Shown: in pieces, positions 34,349-42,593 of the stretch
How the letters are laid out: each line of letters starts with the position of its first letter
Position numbering within the stretch: the first letter of the stretch is position 1
Assembly (NCBI GenBank): GCA_900544875.1
Contig: UQWS01000012.1
Location: 1-59,920, forward strand
DNA: 59,920 nt
Reading direction: 5' to 3'
From: an uncultured Collinsella sp.
Lineage (GTDB): Bacteria > Actinomycetota > Coriobacteriia > Coriobacteriales > Coriobacteriaceae
Position numbers and translations under genes: made by a program
The notes under the pieces: generated by a model
The model's input: only the letters and a program-made list of their open reading frames with translations
Told to the model about the DNA's origin: nothing
Database searches by the model: none

Positions 34349-35182
34349 CTAGGCCAGGATGCCGGCCGCGGAGAGGGCGATGCCGCCCACGATGGCGATC
34401 ACGAGAAGCCAACCGGTGTTGACGTTCTTCTTGATGAGCCAGTACATAAGGCCGGTGAGGCCGAGGGAGATCATCTGGGGCATCATGCCGTCCAGGATGT
34501 CCTGGATCACGACGGTGCCGTCAGCGAACTGCAGCGGGGTGGTGGCGCCGATCAGCGTGGCGATCATGCCGCCCACGGACATAAGGCCCACGATGCCGCA
34601 GACATACATGAGCTTCTCCATGAGGTCGCCGCCCTGGAGCTTGCTCAGGTACTCGTGGCCGCCCTGATAGCCGATCTTGGCTGCGAACCAAGTGATCAGC
34701 ACGGAGGGCACGATGGAGATGAGCATGGCCAGGATCGGGCCCATGATGGAGCCCTGCTGAGCCAGCTGAACACCCAGGCCAAAGGCGATAACGCGGATGG
34801 TGCCCTGGAAGAAGGAGTCACCGATGCCGGAAAGCGGACCCATAAGGGAGGTCTTGACCGCGTTGATCGAATCGGGGTCGAAGTTCTCGGGATCCTTGGC
34901 GTACTCTTCCTCCATGGAGGCGGCGAGGCCTAGGATGAAAGCGCTCGTCTGCGGGGTGCAGTTGTAGAACGCCATGTGACGGTGGTAAGCCTCTTTCTTA
35001 GCGGCGAGCTGCTTGGGGTCGGACTCATCCGGATAGAGGCGATCGAGCGTGGGAACCATGCCGTAGAGGAAGCCCATGTTCATCTGACGCTCGTAGTTCC
35101 AAGAGGCCTGGATGGCCCAGGAGCGCCAGAAGAACTGGCTGACCTTCTTGTTCAGGGACACGTCCTTGGTTGCGGTTGCCAT
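34349..35182 (-). CDS. PTS mannose/fructose/sorbose-family IID component
   Basis: A 277-aa membrane subunit. It shows SINAVKTSLMGPLSGIGDSF, the IID hallmark, after N-terminal soluble helices (FFWRSWAIQASWNYERQMNM), and hydrophobic helices to the C-terminus. ATG at 35182 is preceded by AAGGAGG. It follows IIC with a 13-base gap in the operon IIAB-IIC-IID-SIS-3. It differs clearly from the IID at 13140, so the two permeases are not a recent duplication. Confidence 0.93.
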   Translation of the reverse strand: MATATKDVSLNKKVSQFFWRSWAIQASWNYERQMNMGFLYGMVPTLDRLYPDESDPKQLAAKKEAYHRHMAFYNCTPQTSAFILGLAASMEEEYAKDPENFDPDSINAVKTSLMGPLSGIGDSFFQGTIRVIAFGLGVQLAQQGSIMGPILAMLISIVPSVLITWFAAKIGYQGGHEYLSKLQGGDLMEKLMYVCGIVGLMSVGGMIATLIGATTPLQFADGTVVIQDILDGMMPQMISLGLTGLMYWLIKKNVNTGWLLVIAIVGGIALSAAGILA

Positions 35183-35195
35183 AGTGTGTTCCTCC

Positions 35196-35990
35196 TTAGT
35201 CTTCGTCGTCTTCGAGCGGATCGTAGTCGGAATCGACACCGGCGGCTGCATGGGAACCGTTGAACTTGAAGCCCATGAAGACGACAGCCAGGCACACACC
35301 GATCAGAGCGACCGCGATGACGGACAGGTTGAGGTAAGCGGCGAGCAGGAAACCGATGAACAGGAACGGAGTCATACCCTTCTTGATCATCATGGTGAGC
35401 AGCAGGGCCAAGCCGTAGGCGGTCATGATCTTGGTCGAAACGTTAAGACCAGTGGACAGCCACTCGGGAACCATGTTGACGATGGCCTGAACCAGGTCGG
35501 TGCCAACAAAGACGGCCAGGAAGATCGGCAGGAAGTACATGATGGCGTACAGACCGGAGCCGGCGCAGATGTGCATACGGTAGGCGGTCTTGAAGTTACC
35601 GTTATCGATCGCGCTATCGGCCACATGGGTGAGGGCGGCGATGATGGAACGGAACACGATGCCGAGGAGCTGACCCAGGACGGCGACCGGGATGGCGATC
35701 GTCATGGCGGTCTCGGCGGAAGCATCGGTCAGGCACGCAAAGGCAGCGGCCACGATGCCGCCCAGGACCATATCGGGCGGAACGGCGGCGCCGACCTGCA
35801 CCAGGCCCATGGACACGAGCTCGACGGCGGCACCGACGGCAAGACCGGTGGGCACATCGCCCAGCAGCAGACCGACGAGCGTAGCGCCAACGAGGGGCTG
35901 CTCGAAGTTAAGACGACCGAGCAGGCGGGAGTCCCACATGCAGAACACGCCGACGAGGCCGACGAGCACCGCACTGATGAACGTATTCAT
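35196..35990 (-). CDS. PTS mannose/fructose/sorbose-family IIC component
   Basis: A 264-aa polytopic membrane protein, the sugar channel subunit. The N-terminus MNTFISAVLVGLVGVFCMWD and the hallmark LLLGDVPTGLAVGAAVELVSMG with VGAAVPPDMVLGG are present. It ends with a charged cytoplasmic tail (DSDYDPLEDDED). It lies 36 bases after IIAB. Confidence 0.93.
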   Translation of the reverse strand: MNTFISAVLVGLVGVFCMWDSRLLGRLNFEQPLVGATLVGLLLGDVPTGLAVGAAVELVSMGLVQVGAAVPPDMVLGGIVAAAFACLTDASAETAMTIAIPVAVLGQLLGIVFRSIIAALTHVADSAIDNGNFKTAYRMHICAGSGLYAIMYFLPIFLAVFVGTDLVQAIVNMVPEWLSTGLNVSTKIMTAYGLALLLTMMIKKGMTPFLFIGFLLAAYLNLSVIAVALIGVCLAVVFMGFKFNGSHAAAGVDSDYDPLEDDED

Positions 35991-36026
35991 ACCCTTCTCC
36001 TTTCAGTCAGGCAAAAGCCTGGTTGA

Positions 36027-36950
36027 TTACAGCTTGGCGTCGATGTCGACGCTCTGATACGTAGGGGTCTGCTGGACGTAGAGCTTAATGCCCATGTCGA
36101 ACAGCTGGTTGACGTCGGCCTTCTGGGTGGCGTCGAAGAAGACGGAGCTGTCCTTGCCGCCAATCTGATCGGCACCGTCGTGGTTGGCGGTGGCGCCCAG
36201 GTTGATGGCGTCGAGCTTGTAACCCTGGCAGAACTGCAGCATCTCGGCAGTGTTGCCAAAGACAAACATGACGCGCTCGCCGAGGGTGTTGAGCTTGTCC
36301 ATCTTGGCGAGGGCACGCTCGACGGTGAAGACGTTCAGGCGCACGCCCTGGGGCTTGGCCAGCTTAAGAGCGCCCTTCTTGATCTCATCGTTGGCGGCAG
36401 CGTTGTCGACGACGATGATGCGCTCGGCCTGAACCTTGGTGGTCCAGGTAAAGACGACCTGGCCGTGCAGCAGACGGTAGTCAAGACGTGCGAGGACGAT
36501 CTTGGCGGGACCGGAGCTGTGACGGGACGCCTTGGCCTTCTTGGCGGGAGCCGCGACGGCCTCGACCGGTGCGTTGGGGTTGGTCAGACCGGTGCGGGCC
36601 TCGTTGATGAGGGCCGCGAGCTCGGCACCCTTGATGGGGGCGGGGCTCATAGCGAGCGTCAGCGCCAGCGGAATATTGAAACCGCTGACAACCGTGAACT
36701 TCGTGCCGTTCTTGGAAAGCTCGACCATGCTGTTGTTGACCGAGCTGCCGAGCATATCGGTCAGCACATAGACGGTGTCGTCCGCGTTGAACGTGGCGAT
36801 CATGGCGTCCACCTTGTTGGTGATGGGCTCCTTGTCGTCACGAGCAAGCGACACGACGTGGACGTTCGACACGTCGCCGAGAACCATCTCGAGCGTGTCT
36901 TTGGCGCCTGCGGCCAGGCCGCCATGAGATGCGAGAATGATCTGATTCAT
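36027..36950 (-). CDS. PTS mannose-family fused IIAB component
   Basis: A 307-aa cytoplasmic protein with both phosphotransfer domains. The IIA domain (1-125) starts IILASHGGLAAGAKDTLEMVLG with phospho-His9. A linker rich in Ala, Lys and Pro (about 126-148) follows, then the IIB domain with LARLDYRLLHGQVVFTW, whose His is the second phosphoryl carrier. This is the classic ManX-type fusion, in contrast with the separate IIA and IIB of the first cluster. It is the first gene of the operon. Its upstream region has TATAACGT at 36979 and AT-rich promoter-like sequence. Confidence 0.93.
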   Translation of the reverse strand: MNQIILASHGGLAAGAKDTLEMVLGDVSNVHVVSLARDDKEPITNKVDAMIATFNADDTVYVLTDMLGSSVNNSMVELSKNGTKFTVVSGFNIPLALTLAMSPAPIKGAELAALINEARTGLTNPNAPVEAVAAPAKKAKASRHSSGPAKIVLARLDYRLLHGQVVFTWTTKVQAERIIVVDNAAANDEIKKGALKLAKPQGVRLNVFTVERALAKMDKLNTLGERVMFVFGNTAEMLQFCQGYKLDAINLGATANHDGADQIGGKDSSVFFDATQKADVNQLFDMGIKLYVQQTPTYQSVDIDAKL

Positions 36951-36959
36951 CTTGCCTCC

Positions 36960-37020
36960 TCCTTTTCGTTATGGTCATTATAACGTCTTATACGTTGCTT
37001 ATATTGCTAATTAGTATAAA
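36960..37020 (-). promoter_or_regulatory. Promoter/operator region of the second PTS operon
   Basis: An AT-rich stretch with several overlapping dyads and the octamer TATAACGT (36979-36986), shared with the promoters at 15923, 31020 and 38256. No single -35/-10 pair stands out. Confidence 0.4.
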
Positions 37021-37133
37021 GACCGTTCGCGGGTGAAAATCGACCGTTGACGGGTTTAACGTACTTGAAACGTTGGGGCTGGATAGGCCGGCGCTGGCTG
37101 GATAACCCCAGGCCAGACGCCGTGCACAATCCT

Positions 37134-38216
37134 CTATCGCACGAAGTACCAGGGGCTTTCCTGCACGGTGGGCTCCAGCGCGATGCCAGTGCGTTCCTTA
37201 AACAGATCCATGTCCTGAGATTTTTCGGTCCACCACGCGTTGGGCTTAAAGGTCATGCTCTCGACAATACGTTTGACAGTGACGCTGTTGCGCAGCCTGG
37301 AGAAGTCGGTGTTCATGATCAGGATGGACGCGAGCACCAGCACGATGCCCAGGACCTTGATCGCGCCGGCGGGCTCGGCGTAGACACCAATGCCCAGCAG
37401 TACGGTGACGACCGTCTCGAATGACATTACGACGGGAACTTTCGACGTCTCGAGCCCCATGGACAGACCCTGCATATATAAGACATAGGCCACGGCTGTG
37501 GGGATGAGTCCAAAACCAAAGAACAACAGCAGCAGCTGTGGCGACATTGCCGCGGCGACATCTGGCCACGGAGCCGCGATAGCCGCCATAACCGCACCGC
37601 CAAAAACAAGGCCCCAAAACGTGACAGCCAGCGGGTGGACCGTCTTGGTTGCTATCCGGCTAAACACCGCGAGCGACGCGCCACAAAAGCCCGCGATCAC
37701 GCCCGACGTGACGCCCCAAACCGAAAAATGGAAACCGGAAAGGTCGCCATTGGTCACTGCAAGTACACAGCCACCGATATTAAAAGCGATGGCAACGAGC
37801 TTGTTGGGAGTCACATCCTCGCGATAAAGCACGCGGCCGAGCATGACGCCAAACACCGGCGAGGTGTAGAGCAGCACCGAGGCCGTGGACATGCCCACCT
37901 CGCCCATACACTCGTAATAAAGCGTGTTAGCGGTGGCGAGGCCGATAATGCCAAGAAGCGCACAGGGAACAAGCTCTTTAGGACTTGCCTTGAACAGTGC
38001 CGGGGGACCCGATGCTTTTCCCTCACGATCGCCTCCCTGGCAACCCATGAACGCCAAGACCGGAGCCATTAAGACGGCACCTGACAACAGGCGAAAGGCC
38101 GCCATGCTCTGAGACGAAACACCCAGGGCCGAGATGCCTTTTACAAAGATTCCGATGCTGCCCCACATAAGCGCGGCGATCAGCACCAGCACATAGCCCA
38201 GATTGCTTTTCTTCAA
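37134..38216 (-). CDS. EamA/DMT-superfamily transporter
   Basis: A 360-aa ten-helix permease with two EamA repeats. The first starts LVLIAALMWGSIGIFVKGIS, the second GVTSGVIAGFCGASLAVFSRIA. A soluble C-terminal tail of about 50 residues follows. The start is probably TTG at 38216, which follows GAGGAGG by five bases; a GTG at 38252 has no binding site. It lies between SIS-3's PTS cluster and SIS-4 on the same strand. ACGTTATA at 38256 links it to the other clusters, so import or export of an amino compound is plausible but unproven. Confidence 0.87.
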   Translation of the reverse strand: MKKSNLGYVLVLIAALMWGSIGIFVKGISALGVSSQSMAAFRLLSGAVLMAPVLAFMGCQGGDREGKASGPPALFKASPKELVPCALLGIIGLATANTLYYECMGEVGMSTASVLLYTSPVFGVMLGRVLYREDVTPNKLVAIAFNIGGCVLAVTNGDLSGFHFSVWGVTSGVIAGFCGASLAVFSRIATKTVHPLAVTFWGLVFGGAVMAAIAAPWPDVAAAMSPQLLLLFFGFGLIPTAVAYVLYMQGLSMGLETSKVPVVMSFETVVTVLLGIGVYAEPAGAIKVLGIVLVLASILIMNTDFSRLRNSVTVKRIVESMTFKPNAWWTEKSQDMDLFKERTGIALEPTVQESPWYFVR

Positions 38217-38330
38217 CGCAGCCTCCTCGGTATTGTTTCCAATATGTTTCACACTACGTTATAGTCGTTATATACATTTTTCAAGACACAAATCGGCGAG
38301 CGGGAAAATCCGATCGCCCACACACTCATT

Positions 38331-38545
38331 GGGTACTCATTGGGGACGTACTTAAATGAGTACCCCAGGTGCCGCAAAATGACGAGAGTGGATAATCTCC
38401 CACTTTGAGTCCCCAAACAGGCCAAAAACGGGAGATTATCCACTCTCATTCTGCGGGGCACGCATTTAAGTCTGTCCCCAATGAGTGCCCCAAATGCGGC
38501 CCGTGCAGCGTCGAGCCGTTCCGCGGTTTGGTTAAACCGCGGAAC
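38331..38545. repeat. Composite repeat block (D, C copy 3, stop-abutting hairpin copy 3)
   Basis: The block is made of hairpins only. GGGTACTCATT/AATGAGTACCC (38331-38341, 38355-38365) is followed by repeat C copy 3 (38381-38450, arms ending CTCCC and GGGAG). Then come ATTTAAGTCTGTCCCC and a 12-bp stem GTTCCGCGGTTT/AAACCGCGGAAC (38518-38545) whose last base is the first base of the SIS-4 stop codon on the plus strand. Compared with copy 2 (GTTACGC/GCGTAAC) the paired bases changed together. Confidence 0.75.
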
Positions 38546-39537
38546 TAATAGTCCAGCTTCCACATGTAGCGGCGCGTCATGTAGTCCTTGTGGGTGACGG
38601 CAGAAAGCGCGCGCATATACACGTTGTTGAGGATCGGCGCAAAGATCAGGTGGTTGAAGTACTCGCTCACGCTGTCCTTGATGTCGTTGAGGCCGAGCTC
38701 CTTGGCGTCGAGCTGGTAGACGCGCTCACCACCGTACTGGTTGACAAAGCGAATGCCGCGCTCGTCGTTGCAGCGGCTGCGGCCGACGCTGATGAGCTGG
38801 AACAGCGAGGTACGCTTGTCCAGGATCTCGAAGGGACCGTGGAAGAAGTCGCAGGTGTTGATGGTGCAGGAGTCGATCTGCAGCATCTCCTGCACGTTGC
38901 AGATGCTAAAGACGTAGGCGGCACCAAAGAGCGGGCCCTGAGCCATAACGTTGATGCAGGGCTTGTCGGCGTTCTGCTCGGCCCACTTGGCAGCGAGCGG
39001 ACGGGTGTACTCGACAGCCTTGCGATAGATGGGGTCGACCAAGTCGAAGGCGGCCATAGCGGCCTCGTACTCGGCATAGCCCTCGGTCTGCTGCGTAAGC
39101 TCCATGGCGATCATGGTCACGACGGCGGAGTTGGTGCGGCCCATGCAGGACTCATCGACGGCCAGGCTGTCATACTGGATCTTGTAGTCGCAGACTTCGG
39201 TGAGGCCGGACTCGTCGACATAGATGGCGATGGTGCTGGCGCCGTGATCCTTGGCGACCTGGGCGGCGACGATGGTCTCCTTGGTGCCGCGCATGGACAC
39301 GACGACGGCCAGGGTGTTCTCGTTGACGTAGGCAGGCGTGGCGTGCACGAACTCGTTGCTGGTGTAGCTGGAGCTCACGACCTGCGTGGCCTCGTGCTCC
39401 ATAAAGTACTGGGCAGGATAGTTGCCGCCGTTGGATCCACCGGCGCCAATCCACACGACGCGCTTGATGCCGCCCTTGTCTGCCTTGTCAGCCAAAACCT
39501 GGGAGACGACGTCCTTAACCTGTTCCTGAGTAGTCAT
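38545..39537 (-). CDS. SIS-domain deglycase-like protein, SIS-4
   Basis: A 330-aa cytoplasmic protein with two SIS domains: VVWIGAGGSNGGNYPAQYF with VVSMRGTKETIVAA, then NVMAQGPLFGAAYVFSICN. The signature is CDFFHGPFE, with Asp where SIS-1 to SIS-3 have Glu, which may alter activity. The tail is TRRYMWKLDY. There is no PTS gene beside it. It is divergent from regulator 4, and downstream on the same strand lies a DMT transporter. The start follows GTTCCTGAGTAGTCAT on the complementary strand, and the ribosome binding site is only moderate. Confidence 0.84.
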   Translation of the reverse strand: MTTQEQVKDVVSQVLADKADKGGIKRVVWIGAGGSNGGNYPAQYFMEHEATQVVSSSYTSNEFVHATPAYVNENTLAVVVSMRGTKETIVAAQVAKDHGASTIAIYVDESGLTEVCDYKIQYDSLAVDESCMGRTNSAVVTMIAMELTQQTEGYAEYEAAMAAFDLVDPIYRKAVEYTRPLAAKWAEQNADKPCINVMAQGPLFGAAYVFSICNVQEMLQIDSCTINTCDFFHGPFEILDKRTSLFQLISVGRSRCNDERGIRFVNQYGGERVYQLDAKELGLNDIKDSVSEYFNHLIFAPILNNVYMRALSAVTHKDYMTRRYMWKLDY

Positions 39538-39575
39538 CGTGCATCAGCCTTTCTTCTCGTTTGATGCTCTCGATG

Positions 39576-39734
39576 GCATACAAGTTACATACATGTTTTG
39601 GTTATGTCGACTAGTTGTATGCTATATTTGTCTTAGAAATTTTGCTGGTAAAGTTTTCGGCAAGCCATTACCAGCGGTTTTGTTGTCATGTTGGATACAT
39701 GCTTGGTTCAGTAAGCATACAAGTTAGATACAGG
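39576..39734. promoter_or_regulatory. Divergent control region with two 20-base direct repeats
   Basis: GCATACAAGTTACATACATG (39576-39595) and GCATACAAGTTAGATACAGG (39715-39734) differ at two positions, each containing TACA half-sites. One lies at the SIS-4 promoter side, the other nine bases before the regulator 4 ATG, covering its ribosome binding site. They are probable operators for regulator 4. Confidence 0.7.
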
Positions 39735-39742
39735 TTGTTCGC

Positions 39743-40465
39743 ATGATCACTTCGTCAAAAAAGAACTTGGCCCAATACGAGCGTCTGGCGGGTACGCTGC
39801 GCGACCGCATCGCCGCCGGCGTCTACGCGCGCGAAGACAAGCTGCCGTCCGAGATGGAACTCATGGACGAATCGGGGCTGTCGCGCAGCACCGTGCGCCA
39901 CGCGCTTAAGGTGTTAGTTGACGAGGGCCTGGTGCGCACCGAGCGCGGACGTGGCGCCTTTGTGGCCGACACGCCAGCGCTCCACGAGAACAACCTGGTG
40001 TTTTCGAGCTACACGGCACAGGTACAGGGCCAGGGCATGAAGCCCACCACGCGCACCGTGGACTCGGGCTTTGCCAAGGCGGCCGGCAGCATAGCTAAGT
40101 TCTTTGACGCCGCCGTGGGCAGCAAGCTCGTCAAACTTGTCCGCCTGCGTTACCTGGACGATGCGCCGCTGTGCCTGGAAACCACCTATCTACCACCGAG
40201 CTTTGAGGCACTCATCGATCGCGATATCAACGGTTCGCTCTACGCCACGCTGCGCCAAGAATTCCATCGCGCGCCGGCACAGGGACATAAGACCTTTGAG
40301 GTGTGCTATGCCTCGCAAAACGAGGCGTTTTTGCTCAACGTTGAGCGTGGGCAGGCGCTGATCTTGATCACCGACTACGTCTACGACACCGACGGCCACC
40401 CGCTCCATATCTCCAAGCGTATCCAGCGCACCGACCGCGCCAAATACACCGAGCCCATCGGCTAG
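39743..40465 (+). CDS. GntR-family regulator with UTRA domain (regulator 4)
   Basis: A 240-aa repressor. The winged helix (about 10-75) has YERLAGTLRDRIAAGVYARE, LPSEMELMDESGLSRSTVRH and ERGRGAFV. The UTRA domain ends in RIQRTDRAKYTEPIG. It is more distant from regulators 1 to 3. It is divergently transcribed from SIS-4 across a 205-base region with two matching direct repeats, so autoregulation and control of SIS-4 are likely. Confidence 0.92.
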   Translation: MITSSKKNLAQYERLAGTLRDRIAAGVYAREDKLPSEMELMDESGLSRSTVRHALKVLVDEGLVRTERGRGAFVADTPALHENNLVFSSYTAQVQGQGMKPTTRTVDSGFAKAAGSIAKFFDAAVGSKLVKLVRLRYLDDAPLCLETTYLPPSFEALIDRDINGSLYATLRQEFHRAPAQGHKTFEVCYASQNEAFLLNVERGQALILITDYVYDTDGHPLHISKRIQRTDRAKYTEPIG

Positions 40466-40616
40466 CGCACCAAACGAGGCAAAATGTACCTAATAAACGT
40501 TTTACCTGCGGTTTTTATTAAATCTCAAGCCGGCATGGCGCAAATGCCAACATCGCCTGGCAACACTCGCCGCCCAAGCTCAACTGTTCCTGCCCAAAAT
40601 ATCCAGCACCGTAAAT

Positions 40617-40740
40617 CTAAGCGAGTAGACTTTTCGCGACCTGCCGAGCACATTCAAAACAGCCACCTCCGTGACCTGCGGTTTTACTAAGGCAGATACG
40701 CTTTGTGCTCGGCCTGCGCCAAAAAAGCCTACTCACTTAG
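40617..40740. repeat. Long imperfect inverted repeat, MITE-like
   Basis: Arms 40617-40651 and 40705-40740 pair along CTAAG, GAGTAG, CTTTT and CCGAGCAC with internal mismatches. The surrounding 389-base gene-free region also carries ACCTGCGGTTTT followed by a near TTATTAAA/TACTAA tail twice (40504, 40675). No open frame. Confidence 0.6.
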
Positions 40741-40829
40741 CCCGCAAGGCGTCCCGAGGGGACAATCCAGGTCAAAATAGCGTACAAACGCCACGCTACT
40801 TGCGGCGATTTGATACCACAAGACAGCCA

Positions 40830-40870
40830 AAAACCTGCCAAAATAAACCTGTCCCTAAATGGTAGGTTTA
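40830..40870 (+). repeat. Repeat B, copy 4
   Basis: AAACCTGCCAAAATAAACCT to TAAATGGTAGGTTTA, same orientation as copy 1. The acetyltransferase stop codon at 40855-40857 lies inside it. Confidence 0.8.
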
Positions 40871-41445
40871 GGAAGGTCGGGGAACCAGGTTGGTTTGGGT
40901 TGGTTGGGCGTGCGCTCGGCTAGGACTAGCTCCATCCAGCACATGTCGTACCAGCGGCCGAACTTTTGGGCGCAGCGATCGAAGGTGCCCACCAGGCGAT
41001 ATCCCATATGGGCATGGAAATCCTGGCTGTTGTGCGTCAGGTACTCGTCGTCCTTGTCGTGCGGCACGGCGATGAGCGCGCACATGTTGGTGATGCCCAT
41101 CGCGATCAGGCATTGCTTGAGCGCATCGTGCAGCTTGCGGCCCAGCCCGCCGTGGCGCACATCGCGCGCCAGGTAGATCGACGTCTCGACCGACCAGTCG
41201 TATGCCTCGCGGCTGTTGAGCGGGCTCACATAGGCATAGCCTACCGGACGCCCGTCCAGCTCCATCACCAAATACGGGTAGCGCTTGAGCGTACGCTCGA
41301 TACGCCCGGCGAACTCCTCAACGCTCGGCACCTCGTATTCGCAGGTAATCGCCGTATGGCGCACATACGGCTCATAGATGGCAAGCAACGCCGGCGCATC
41401 GTCGGGCGTCGCCAGGCGAATCGTCGGCTCGGACATTTCGGTCAT
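40855..41445 (-). CDS. GNAT-family N-acetyltransferase
   Basis: A 196-aa acetyl-CoA-dependent acyltransferase. TIRLATPDDAPALLAIYEPYV and the acetyl-CoA loop region RDVRHGGLGRKLHDALKQ (Q/R-x-x-G-x-G/A) match the phosphinothricin/L-amino-acid acetyltransferase group, and LNSREAYDWSVETSIYL is typical of it. The start at 41445 has GAAGGG upstream. The last residues and the stop codon fall inside repeat B copy 4, so the C-terminus has probably been remodelled by repeat insertion. The substrate is inferred only from family resemblance. Confidence 0.87.
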   Translation of the reverse strand: MTEMSEPTIRLATPDDAPALLAIYEPYVRHTAITCEYEVPSVEEFAGRIERTLKRYPYLVMELDGRPVGYAYVSPLNSREAYDWSVETSIYLARDVRHGGLGRKLHDALKQCLIAMGITNMCALIAVPHDKDDEYLTHNSQDFHAHMGYRLVGTFDRCAQKFGRWYDMCWMELVLAERTPNQPKPTWFPDLPKPTI

Positions 41446-41461
41446 ACAACCCTTCCCCCTC

Positions 41462-41504
41462 AAAACAAAGGCTGCCCTGCGCCAAGCTCAGGCGCAGGGC
41501 AGCC
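41462..41504 (-). terminator. Terminator of the threonine aldolase gene
   Basis: A perfect 14-bp stem (41470-41483 with 41491-41504, GGCTGCCCTGCGCC arm), 19 bases after the stop, with TTTGTTTT following on the minus strand. Confidence 0.9.
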
Positions 41505-41522
41505 CCTTGTCACTACATCAGG

Positions 41523-42548
41523 CTACAGGACAGCCGCCAACGCGTCGATGTCCTCCTGCGTCGTGGCCCAGCTGGTACAAAAGCGCACCACCGTGTGGGT
41601 CTCGTCGTACTTTTCCCAGTACTCAATCGAGGCATGCTCGCGAATGCGGCCCATGTCCTCGTTGGGCAGAATCACAAACTGCTGGTTGGTCGGCGTCTCC
41701 AAAAAGAACTGGTAGCCGCGCTCGTGCAGCACGCGACGAAGCGCCTGAGCGGTCTCGATCGCCTGGCGACCAATCTCAAAATACAGGCCATCGGTAAAAA
41801 GAGCCTCGAACTGCACGCCCGTCAGGCGGCCTTTGGCAAGCAGCGCGCCATGCTGCTTGATACGCGGAATGGGATGCGCCGGGGCGTGCATACCGCAGAA
41901 CACCACAGCCTCTCCGCAGAGCGCGCCGCACTTGGTACCGCCGATGTAGAACACGTCGCACAGCTGCGCCAGCTCGGGCAGGGTAATGTCGCATTCATCG
42001 GCCGCCAGCGCATAGGCCAGGCGGGCGCCATCCACAAACAGCGGAATCTCGCGCTTCTGGCACACTGCGTGAATCGCCGCGAGCTCGGCCTTGGAGTACA
42101 GCGTGCCGTACTCGGTCGATAGGCTCACGTACACGGCACCCGGGAACACCGTATGCTCGTAGCTCTCGTTTTCGTAGAACACCTGGATATAGTTCTCAAG
42201 GTCCTCGGCGTGCATCTTGCCCTCGTAGCCGGGGATGGTGAGCACCTTGTGGCCGCCAAACTCGATGGCGCCCGCCTCGTGGCAGGCGACGTGACCAGTC
42301 TCGGCAGCAACGACGCCCTCGTACGGCGCGAGCAGCATGTCGATCACCGTCGCGTTGGCCTGCGTGCCGCCCACCAGAAAAAACACGTCGGCATCGGGGG
42401 CCTGACAAGCCTCGCGGATAAGCTGCTTGGCACGCTCGGTATGTGCATCGGTACCGTATCCGGGCTGCGGCTCCATATTGGTGTCGACGAGCGCCTGCAG
42501 CACCGCCGGGTGTGCGCCGTGGGAATAATCGTTGTTAAACGCGAGCAT
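41523..42548 (-). CDS. Low-specificity L-threonine aldolase family protein
   Basis: A PLP enzyme that splits threonine or allo-threonine to glycine and acetaldehyde, 341 aa. The N-terminus FNNDYSHGAHPAVLQAL, the cofactor region FFLVGGTQANATVIDM and the Schiff-base lysine in YIGGTKCGAL identify the beta-eliminating lyase family. FVDGARLAYAL supplies the pyridine-contacting Asp. It has its own terminator and stands apart from neighbours. Confidence 0.92.
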   Translation of the reverse strand: MLAFNNDYSHGAHPAVLQALVDTNMEPQPGYGTDAHTERAKQLIREACQAPDADVFFLVGGTQANATVIDMLLAPYEGVVAAETGHVACHEAGAIEFGGHKVLTIPGYEGKMHAEDLENYIQVFYENESYEHTVFPGAVYVSLSTEYGTLYSKAELAAIHAVCQKREIPLFVDGARLAYALAADECDITLPELAQLCDVFYIGGTKCGALCGEAVVFCGMHAPAHPIPRIKQHGALLAKGRLTGVQFEALFTDGLYFEIGRQAIETAQALRRVLHERGYQFFLETPTNQQFVILPNEDMGRIREHASIEYWEKYDETHTVVRFCTSWATTQEDIDALAAVL

Positions 42549-42593
42549 GGCAATCCTCTCTTACCGGGTATCGGCCAGATGATTCAAACGGAG

